Part shown: one piece after another, positions 7,200 to 13,082 of the stretch | Numbering within the stretch: the stretch's first letter is position 1 | Layout: the number at the start of each line of letters is the position of its first letter | NCBI GenBank assembly: GCA_035630195.1 | Contig: DASQLD010000316.1 | Coordinates: 1 to 13,367, forward strand | Source: DASQDN01 sp035630195 | GTDB taxonomy: Bacteria > Acidobacteriota > Terriglobia > Bryobacterales > Bryobacteraceae | Length of the DNA: 13,367 nt | Direction: 5' to 3' | Translations under genes and position numbers: made by a program | The notes under the pieces: model-generated | Database searches by the model: none | What the model saw: the letters and a program-made list of their open reading frames with translations, nothing else | Told to the model about the DNA's origin: nothing

Positions 7200-7739
7200 A
7201 TGGTTCTGCGTACCTTCGCGACCGCAGTTGCTGCGATGTGCATCACAGCTTCGGCGGCGGTCCACCCGGCACTCCCGGAAGTAAAGACGGTCTACCTGCT
7301 GCCAATGGGAAGCGGCCTCGATCAATATCTGGCGAATTGGCTCACGCGAACTGGCCGGTTTGAGGTTGTAACCGATCCTGCGAAGGCGGACGCCATATTT
7401 ACCGATCGCCTCGGAACGGCGTTTGAGGAAAAGTGGAAGGAGATGTACCCTCCTCCGGAGCCACCCAAGCCCGAGCCTGCTAAGGATGACGCCGCTAAAA
7501 AGGATGACAAGAAAGAAACAAAGACGCCGGACCTGATCGACGCCGCCTCGGGATCGCCCGTTGTTCGAATCAGCTCATTCTCACGGGGCAGAGGAAATAT
7601 CTTCATCGTCTCCCGCAAAACCGGTTCCGTGATCTGGTCCCACTATTCGATGCCGAAGGACTCGAGCTCGAAGGGGCACGATGACAACGCTGAGCGTATT
7701 GTCGATCGTCTCCAAGACGATCTCAAAGTGAAGAACTGA
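7200..7739 (+). CDS. Exported hypothetical protein with proline/lysine-rich linker
   Basis: 179 residues. The start shows a signal peptide: VLRTFATAVAAMCITASAA, with likely cleavage near ASA-A at 19-20. C14 does not sit in a proper lipobox, so a soluble periplasmic protein is more likely than a lipoprotein. Residues 28-69 (KTVYLLPMGSGLDQYLANWL, then GRFEVVTDPAKADAIFTD) look like a beta-alpha-beta unit. Residues 84-110 form a Pro/Glu/Lys/Asp linker (PPPEPPKPEP, KKDDKKETK). Residues 118-178 give a second beta-rich part (VVRISSFSRGRGNIFIVS, TGSVIWSHYS) ending in a helix (NAERIVDRLQDDLK). The layout recalls small periplasmic proteins of the CsgG-N/LpoB/DUF4136 type, but I do not recognise a family. 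It is the only plus-strand gene within the polysaccharide locus, divergent from block 2. Its last 17 bp overlap the 3' end of the GT2-GT4 gene on the other strand. Confidence 0.82.
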   Translation: MVLRTFATAVAAMCITASAAVHPALPEVKTVYLLPMGSGLDQYLANWLTRTGRFEVVTDPAKADAIFTDRLGTAFEEKWKEMYPPPEPPKPEPAKDDAAKKDDKKETKTPDLIDAASGSPVVRISSFSRGRGNIFIVSRKTGSVIWSHYSMPKDSSSKGHDDNAERIVDRLQDDLKVKN

Positions 7740-10068
7740 CTTCCCGTTTCGCACGCACAGCTTGGCGGTAGTTCTCCTCCAGCCGTCGTGTAATGACTCG
7801 CATATCACGTTGATCTACGACCGAGGCTCGCGCCCGCCCTGCCAACGCCCGCGCCCGCGCCGCATCACTTAGTAGGGCAACTACCCGGTCGGCGAAAAGC
7901 TGTGGGTCGTCCGCGAGCGCGCAGATTTCGCCATCGACGCTGGCAAGTCCCTCCGCGCCGATACGCGTGGAGACGACCGGCATACCAGCCGCGAAGGCTT
8001 CGAGCAGCTTCACCCGTACACCTGAGCCCGAGAGGATCGGACAGATGAATACGGAGTAGCGTTGCAAAGGTTCCATGACATCCTCCACGAAGCCAACCAA
8101 CTCGATCGCATCTGAGTTGCCCGGAAGGGAGTGGCGCGGAGGCGGATCCGAGCCCACGACCATCAACTTCGCCTGCGGACGTTTGGCGACAATCAGAGGC
8201 AGCACCCATCTGGTAAACCATTCGAGACCTTCCTGATTAGGAAGGTGGCGAAAACTTCCAAGGAACAGCATCGTATCTGGTTCTCTGTCCTCGGTCTTGA
8301 ACGCGTACCGCGCCGTATCGATGCCCGCGCGCAAGCCATCGTCGACCTTGCCTTGTAGCTGAGGCAGAAACGAGAGGATGTGGTTATGATTCTCTGCGCT
8401 ACAGACTTGAACGCGATCGACTGTGGGGAGAAGCCGGAGTTCGTAGCGAAAGGCACGAAGATATTCAAAGGCCGCAGATAGCCGTGCAGCCAAGGCCTTC
8501 ATACCGGGGAGTTGGCGGGCGATCGATTGGAAGTAAATATCATGCTCAAACAAAATGCTCGGAATCTGGCGGAATTGACCGGCGTATTGTCCGAGAGGCA
8601 AATACTCGAGCTGAAGCACGTCAATATCACGCAGCAGAATCTGGCGATGGATCAACCACTCGAGGTCGGAGTTGCTGAACTCGGCGACAGCGTGAGGATC
8701 GATGGACCCAAACGAATGATGGCGTCCTGTCATGCGCACCACGAACTCCGCTGACGCGCACTGACGAACCAGGTCATCATGAGGCGCGCGCTCATGCTCG
8801 AAATCGAGGAGCACGACGAGATGAAGATTCGTCAGGCGCGCCAGTTCCGTGGCGGTCTGGAACATAAACACACCACCACCGTGCGTCGGCGGACAGATAG
8901 GATAGGGCGAAACGAATAGTACCGAGAGACGTTCCGGCGCTATCGGCAGTTTTCGGAAGCGATCCCGGAAATAGCCGCCGAGCGGACGTCGAAACGCCTC
9001 GGTGTCATCGACCACAGCGAGCGACTGCGCGCGCCATCGAGAAGACAAGGCAGCAGGCAATTGCCAGAGAGCGCGCCACAGGCCGGCGAGGTTAGCGCGC
9101 TCGGGTGAATCGCCCACCACAACACTGATTGCCGCGTCTGCCCACGATGACGCGAAATGCCCAACTAGCATTCTCCAGTCGTGAATGTTCTTCCAACAGA
9201 AGAGGACAAAGTTCTTCTTGAGAATCCGGTTGATATAGAACGCCGAGAACTTCTTGCCAATTGTTCCACGATGCTCGTGATATACGACGCTTCTCGGCTG
9301 ATAGAGGACTTTCCAGCCCCGCTTCCACGCCATGAAGCCGAGGTCCGTGTCTTCAAGGTAAAAGGGATGCAGTAGCGAATCGAAGCCACCGAGCTCAAGG
9401 AACTTGTGCCGGTCGAATGCCGACGATCCTCCGCCCGCGTAGAAGCATGGATAAGCATCGTTGATGGCAGCATCAATGCGGTGCCGCGCGCGAAGGCGAC
9501 CGCCCTGCCACCATACTTGCGTCAGTCCAGTTTCTTCGCGTACTTTATTGGGGTCGCTGAAGAAGATCTGGCAGGATACAGCGAAGACCGTCTCATCGTG
9601 GAATCCGTCGAGTAGAGGCTGAAGAAAGTCGGCGTCCACGCGCATGTCGCTATTCAAGAGGACGACGATATCGTTCTTGGCTGCACGAAATCCTACGTTA
9701 GATCCGCCACCAAAACCAAGGTTCTTCGACAATGGAAGGACGCGCACCGTGGGGAAACGTTCTCGGAGGAGTTCAATACTTCCATCAGTCGATGCATTAT
9801 CAACAACGATGACCTCGTTATTCGGGTGGCGCGACATCGCGTGGACCACAGATGGCAGATACTTCTCGAGAAGATCGCGGCCGTTCCAATTTGGAATTAC
9901 AACCGAAGCCGAATTGCGATCGGGCGTTTTATTCGGCGCCAGCGCCCGTTTACCTGCAATAGCCCAAATCAGGTCCAAAAGCGCGATTGCTCCCATCGCC
10001 GTCAAGATCAGAACTGGCGAAAGAATCAGAACTGGAAGATAGGCCAGTAAGTTCAGAAGCCTGTGCAT
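7723..10068 (-). CDS. Membrane-anchored bifunctional glycosyltransferase (GT2 + GT4 domains)
   Basis: 781 residues from the ATG at 10068. That ATG shares its A with the TGA of the upstream methyltransferase gene; a TTG one codon earlier is not needed. Residues 4-39 form one or two hydrophobic segments (LLAYLPVLILSPVLILTAM), a likely inner-membrane anchor. A GT2 domain follows at about 54-300: VVIPNWNGRDLLEKYLPSV, VVDNASTDGSIELL, KNLGFGGGSNVGF, LLNSDMRVD (DxD-type SD near 140), and FYLEDTDLGFMAWKRGW (catalytic ED near 239). A GT4 domain follows at about 380-775: LFVSPYPICPPTHGG, FLGSFRHLPNQEGLEWF, LMVVGSDPPP, and GSGVRVKLLEAFAAGMPVVS. In that last motif the second Glu of EX7E is kept, while Ser replaces the first, as in many members of this GT4 subgroup. 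Two linked transferases could add successive sugars to one lipid-linked acceptor. Numbering is approximate to one residue. Confidence 0.93.
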   Translation of the reverse strand: MHRLLNLLAYLPVLILSPVLILTAMGAIALLDLIWAIAGKRALAPNKTPDRNSASVVIPNWNGRDLLEKYLPSVVHAMSRHPNNEVIVVDNASTDGSIELLRERFPTVRVLPLSKNLGFGGGSNVGFRAAKNDIVVLLNSDMRVDADFLQPLLDGFHDETVFAVSCQIFFSDPNKVREETGLTQVWWQGGRLRARHRIDAAINDAYPCFYAGGGSSAFDRHKFLELGGFDSLLHPFYLEDTDLGFMAWKRGWKVLYQPRSVVYHEHRGTIGKKFSAFYINRILKKNFVLFCWKNIHDWRMLVGHFASSWADAAISVVVGDSPERANLAGLWRALWQLPAALSSRWRAQSLAVVDDTEAFRRPLGGYFRDRFRKLPIAPERLSVLFVSPYPICPPTHGGGVFMFQTATELARLTNLHLVVLLDFEHERAPHDDLVRQCASAEFVVRMTGRHHSFGSIDPHAVAEFSNSDLEWLIHRQILLRDIDVLQLEYLPLGQYAGQFRQIPSILFEHDIYFQSIARQLPGMKALAARLSAAFEYLRAFRYELRLLPTVDRVQVCSAENHNHILSFLPQLQGKVDDGLRAGIDTARYAFKTEDREPDTMLFLGSFRHLPNQEGLEWFTRWVLPLIVAKRPQAKLMVVGSDPPPRHSLPGNSDAIELVGFVEDVMEPLQRYSVFICPILSGSGVRVKLLEAFAAGMPVVSTRIGAEGLASVDGEICALADDPQLFADRVVALLSDAARARALAGRARASVVDQRDMRVITRRLEENYRQAVRAKREVSSSL

Positions 10069-11306
10069 CAACCAGTCAGCTCCGGGCCCAGATTAAGCAT
10101 CCGTCCCAGCTTGAACCAACGCGACGAGCTTGCCAATTCGATCTGTGCCTGAACGTGCTCCAGTTGGCGCTGTAAATCCTGGGCCCATTCGGTGCGCTCG
10201 ATGACTGTGGCTTCTGCTTTATCGAGGAGTGCGACAATCCGTCCGAGTTCTTCTACTCGGAGCTGGACTTCGGCTAGCAGTCGAGCCTCGGTTTCCTGCG
10301 CCCACAGAGTTCGCTTCTCAACTTCCTGATGCGCGGCTGACAGTTCGGACTCGTATGCTTCGGCAACGACCAACGCATCTCGCTGCTGCTCCTGAAGCTC
10401 CTGCTGAAGCTCAGCGATTCGGACGCCCGCGCTCTTCAATTTCGAATCCAGTTCCGTTGCCCAAAGGCTGCGAGCTTCAAGATCTCGAGTTTGTTGGTCG
10501 TGCAAAGCCACGAGCTCGGAATGGTCTCTTTGCAGCTCCCGCAGCCAAATGGTTTTCTTTTGAAGTTCGTCCTCCAGACGATCGATGCTCACTCCGCGCT
10601 GCCTTAAAAGGTTCGGCGATTTTGGAACATAGACGAAGGACGGCACATCGACGCGCCGCTGCGAACAGATCGCTATATAGAAGGTGGCTTGCTGGGCCTC
10701 ACTCCGGCTTTCTAGAACTGCGCCGGCCGAAATGTTTGCGTTTTCTGATTCAAATACTACGCAACTCCCATGATTTTCGAGAACAATTTCGACATAGGGA
10801 AAAAATGCGGTAAGAGCGGCACGGAATTCCGTGTATTCGAATTCATGTTCATGAAACGGATTCGGGCCCGCATCCCCGCGGGTCTCTGAGTAAACAATTT
10901 TGTTTGGAGTCGACACCATGAATACGCCCTGAGGTTTCAACACACGCTTGGCTTCGATAAGCAGCTTAGGCCAATCATGGAGGTGTTCTATAACTTCGAA
11001 AGCAACGACGGTATCGAAGGTGGCGTCCCCAAATGGAAGCTCCGTGCAAGATCCCGTGAGCCATCGCTGATTCAGCGCTGGATAGTGATCCGCGGCATAT
11101 CGTGTCGCTTCCTCGGATAAGTCGATTCCGACCACGCGGAGCGCATCGCTTGAAAGAGCGTGCGATCCATAGCCTGTCCCGCAGCCTGCGTCGAGCACGG
11201 CGGCGCCCTTAGAAAAGCGCGTAGCATACGCGTATCGCGCGTAGTGCTCATTCCACAAGTCCGAGTCAACTTGGCCGAAAACGACCCGTTCGCCTGTGAA
11301 TTCCAT
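10068..11306 (-). CDS. Class I SAM-dependent methyltransferase with long C-terminal coiled coil
   Basis: 412 residues. The start EFTGERVVFGQVDSDLWNEH is typical of a methyltransferase group found in glycan loci. SAM-binding motif I is VLDAGCGTGYGS (37-48), followed by VVGIDLS with the ribose-binding acid D62, LPFGDATFDTVVAFEVIEHL (90-109), and LKPQGVFMVSTPN (123-135). Catalytic-domain sequence ends near 215. Residues 238-392 are almost free of Gly and Pro and rich in Glu, Gln, Leu and Arg, so they form a long coiled coil. It contains four related segments with Trp at 254, 282, 335 and 374. The protein ends SSSRWFKLGRMLNLGPEL, a possible membrane-contact tail. By analogy with E. coli WbdD it may methylate the glycan's non-reducing end and set chain length, but it has no kinase domain and this role is inferred. 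It sits 2 nt after wzt and overlaps the next gene by 1 nt. Confidence 0.92.
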   Translation of the reverse strand: MEFTGERVVFGQVDSDLWNEHYARYAYATRFSKGAAVLDAGCGTGYGSHALSSDALRVVGIDLSEEATRYAADHYPALNQRWLTGSCTELPFGDATFDTVVAFEVIEHLHDWPKLLIEAKRVLKPQGVFMVSTPNKIVYSETRGDAGPNPFHEHEFEYTEFRAALTAFFPYVEIVLENHGSCVVFESENANISAGAVLESRSEAQQATFYIAICSQRRVDVPSFVYVPKSPNLLRQRGVSIDRLEDELQKKTIWLRELQRDHSELVALHDQQTRDLEARSLWATELDSKLKSAGVRIAELQQELQEQQRDALVVAEAYESELSAAHQEVEKRTLWAQETEARLLAEVQLRVEELGRIVALLDKAEATVIERTEWAQDLQRQLEHVQAQIELASSSRWFKLGRMLNLGPELTG

Positions 11307-11308
11307 GA

Positions 11309-12607
11309 TTATGCCAAGGAGGCTTTGGAATCTTGCAAACGCGCGTTGACTTCAACCCGGCAGGGAAGATGAAGGTATCCGTAGACTTGGTTTTCGCCGT
11401 GTCCCATTTGCAGAGTTATCGCATTATCGATCCAATCTGACATCGTATAGGCGTGCAAAGTGCCATCTGCGATCGCAGGTGAAAAAGAAAAACATGCCGG
11501 ATACAGTTCAGGAATATCGAGGTGAAAATCCACTGTAACCTGGTCGCCTCCGCGCATCGGCGGGAGCTGCCGTCCTTCTCGTGTCGTGTTCGTTCCCGCA
11601 AAGTCGAGGCCGAGATGGTTGCGGAGCATAAAACCGATATTCGGTCGCTCGATATGGCTATTTGCTCTGGCTGAAATTCGAACGATGATTCGACTCCCGG
11701 GAGTGAGGATTGGAGTTTCTCGCCCAAAGGTATCGTAGACGTTAATACCGATTATCTCTGCGCGTTTATCGCCGTGGCGGTGATCGACGTTGGGTATCCT
11801 TTCGATAATTTCCGGAGGCCCTATCGTAGCTGTTGTGAAGTGAGCCACAGCTTGTGGAGAACCGAGGTAGTCGGAATCCTTTTCGGCCATCGCGGCAAGG
11901 TATTTTACGATGACTTCATCCGCTGTTCCAAGCTCGCGCACATGACCGGAATCGAGCCACAGGCACCGGTCGCCGATCGCCTTCACGTCGCCCATACTGT
12001 GGGAAACAAATAAGATGGTGATCCCGGCAGCCCGCATTTCATGAACTTTGCGCATACAGCGTTGACGGAAATAGATGTCACCCACGGCGAGGGCTTCGTC
12101 GACAAGTAAAATCTCTGGATCTACGTGAATGGCCACTGCAAATGCCAAGCGTACTGTCATACCGCTCGAATAAGTCTTGACCGGCTGATCGATAAAGTCA
12201 CCAATCTCCGCAAAGGCCGCTATATCCGGGTAACGCTGGTCGATCTGAGCTTGTGTGAGACCCAGAATTGAAGCGTTGAGATAGACGTTCTCACGGCCCG
12301 TGAATTCCGGATTGAAGCCAGATCCAAGCTCCAAAAGTGCGGCCACTCGGCCAGTGACTAAGGCATCCCCTGTCGTAGGCGCCAGGATGCCAGCGACGAT
12401 CTGCAATAGGGTGCTTTTGCCGGAGCCGTTCTCCCCTACAATGCAGAAGGTCTCCCCGCGCTCAACGGTGAACGTGACGTCACGTAGTGCCCAGAAGTCC
12501 TCATGGAAGGACAACCTGTTGAACGTCGCCAATTCTTTGAGCCGATCTTTGGGATCGCGATAAACCGGGTAGCTCTTGGAGACGTGGCGAAAATCGACGA
12601 TACTCAC
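11309..12607 (-). CDS. Wzt-like polysaccharide ABC transporter ATP-binding protein with C-terminal carbohydrate-binding domain
   Basis: 432 residues, start GTG at 12607. ATPase of the Wzt/TagH group that drives export of lipid-linked polysaccharide across the inner membrane. Walker A GENGSGKST (58-66); the Wzt-type ELGSGFNPEFTGRENVYLN (93-111); signature TYSSGMTVRLAFA (145-157); Walker B EILLVDEALAVGD (165-177) with catalytic E171; H-loop SHS at 202-204. The ATPase ends near 240. Residues 280-422 form an extra beta-rich domain (ILTPGSRIIVRISARAN, NIGFMLRNHLGLDFAGTN, VTVDFHLDIPELYP) matching the Wzt C-terminal domain (PF14524). In E. coli O9a that domain binds the capped chain terminus, so a similar role is plausible here. 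The usual partner, the Wzm permease, is not encoded next to it. It is the first gene of block 1, with a candidate promoter upstream. Confidence 0.95.
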   Translation of the reverse strand: MSIVDFRHVSKSYPVYRDPKDRLKELATFNRLSFHEDFWALRDVTFTVERGETFCIVGENGSGKSTLLQIVAGILAPTTGDALVTGRVAALLELGSGFNPEFTGRENVYLNASILGLTQAQIDQRYPDIAAFAEIGDFIDQPVKTYSSGMTVRLAFAVAIHVDPEILLVDEALAVGDIYFRQRCMRKVHEMRAAGITILFVSHSMGDVKAIGDRCLWLDSGHVRELGTADEVIVKYLAAMAEKDSDYLGSPQAVAHFTTATIGPPEIIERIPNVDHRHGDKRAEIIGINVYDTFGRETPILTPGSRIIVRISARANSHIERPNIGFMLRNHLGLDFAGTNTTREGRQLPPMRGGDQVTVDFHLDIPELYPACFSFSPAIADGTLHAYTMSDWIDNAITLQMGHGENQVYGYLHLPCRVEVNARLQDSKASLA

Positions 12608-12649
12608 GTCCGCGCATTACCTTCGAGAAGAAAGAGAGCCACTATAGGC

Positions 12650-12679
12650 AGAGTAAGAAAGGTGGGAGAGCACTGTCAA
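12650..12679 (-). promoter_or_regulatory. Candidate sigma70-type promoter for the wzt operon
   Basis: Read leftward, a perfect TTGACA (12679-12674) is followed after 18 nt by TACTCT (12655-12650), which matches the -10 consensus at three of six positions. Transcription would start near 12643, about 35 nt before the GTG of wzt. A better -10 (TATAGT, 12646-12641) lies too far away (27 nt) for this -35. The 11-mer GTTTGACAGTG around the -35 is identical to the one at the tRNA promoter candidate, which strengthens the call. Confidence 0.5.
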
Positions 12680-12826
12680 ACAAGGAGGCCAAGGCGACCG
12701 CCAACCCGTTAGATATTGGCTTCCAATCGGGTCCGTATCTCAGCCTGCTCCAAACCGAAACGGACGCGATTTAGCCAAATTCCCCAGAGCGTGCCGGTAG
12801 TCGCCTCAAAGCGCGGGTTCTAGTTC

Positions 12827-12870
12827 GGCCTCCTTACTTAGTGAGGTCTCCCCATCGGAGGTTGGGGAGG
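12827..12870. repeat. Two adjacent inverted repeats (possible double hairpin)
   Basis: GGCCTC (12827-12832) can pair with GAGGTC (12843-12848), including one G-T pair. CTCCCCA (12848-12854) pairs perfectly with TGGGGAG (12863-12869) across an 8-nt loop. The two stems share base 12848, so they could not both form fully. No T-run follows, so termination is not indicated. The pairing is visible; function is unknown. Confidence 0.4.
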
Positions 12871-12879
12871 AGGAAGCAC

Positions 12880-12913
12880 TAGTACTATACCGGCCACTTC
12901 CTGGTAGTACTAT
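12880..12913. repeat. Pair of TAGTACTAT repeats 25 bp apart
   Basis: TAGTACTAT occurs at 12880-12888 and again at 12905-12913. The core TAGTACTA is its own reverse complement, so each copy is a palindrome and the two can also pair with each other. Two identical palindromes about 2.4 helical turns apart, between divergent promoters, could be a dimeric regulator's paired sites. This is sequence pattern only. Confidence 0.45.
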
Positions 12914-12964
12914 GAATCTCTTTTAATCGTATGTCAACTAAATTTCCATTCGGAACCGGGAAGT

Positions 12965-12993
12965 TTGACAGTGACAATTAAGCTCATTATCCT
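12965..12993 (+). promoter_or_regulatory. Sigma70-type promoter for tRNA-Met
   Basis: Perfect -35 TTGACA (12965-12970), 17-nt spacer, then TATCCT (12988-12993; four of six match). The predicted start near 13000 is only a few bases before the mature tRNA 5' end at 13003. The surrounding GTTTGACAGTG is shared with the wzt promoter candidate. Confidence 0.6.
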
Positions 12994-13002
12994 GAAAGTA
13001 GC

Positions 13003-13079
13003 GCCGGTGTAGCTCAGGTGGTTAGAGCGACGGTCTCATAATCCGTAGGTCGCTGGTTCAACTCCAGCCGCCGGCACCA
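13003..13079 (+). tRNA. tRNA-Met (CAU), elongator type
   Basis: A full cloverleaf can be drawn. The acceptor stem GCCGGTG/CGCCGGC has one T-G pair. The D arm is GCTC/GAGC with loop AGGTGGTTA. The anticodon arm is ACGGT-CTCATAA-TCCGT with anticodon CAT at 13037-13039. The variable loop is AGGTC. The T arm is GCTGG-TTCAACT-CCAGC, followed by discriminator A and an encoded CCA (13077-13079). Pair 31-39 is T-T, a mismatch at the base of the anticodon loop. The first base pair is G-C, so this is not the initiator tRNA. Similarity in the D and anticodon arms to elongator tRNA-Met favours Met, but a CAU tRNA-Ile2 (modified by TilS) is not fully excluded. Its 3' end is 3 nt from the parB stop on the other strand. 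Confidence 0.93.
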
Positions 13080-13082
13080 CCA

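Larger units (their letters stand above)
12608..13002. other. 395-bp non-coding region between wzt and tRNA-Met
   Basis: No credible open reading frame on either strand. It holds the wzt promoter candidate near its left end and the tRNA promoter candidate near its right end, firing away from each other. About 285 bp between the two -35 boxes is rich in short inverted repeats: ATTGG-CTT-CCAAT at 12715-12727, a CTCCCCA/TGGGGAG stem at 12848-12869, and two copies of TAGTACTAT at 12880 and 12905. No Wzm or regulator gene remnant was recognised. No consensus parS sequence was seen, although parB is adjacent. Confidence 0.75.

Noticed and set aside
10229..10813. 194-residue plus-strand open frame opposite the methyltransferase
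   Set aside because: It lies wholly antisense to a well-supported gene, its translation is Arg/Ala/Pro-rich without recognisable motifs, and it has no ribosome-binding site.
12608..13002. Possible parS or origin sequences near parB
   Set aside because: No match to the consensus TGTTTCACGTGAAACA and no cluster of TTATCCACA-like DnaA boxes was found by eye.
13003..13079. tRNA as an integration site for a mobile island carrying the glycan locus
   Set aside because: The glycan genes lie on the 5' side of the tRNA, the 3' side runs straight into parB, and no integrase or repeated tRNA 3' end was seen in the window.
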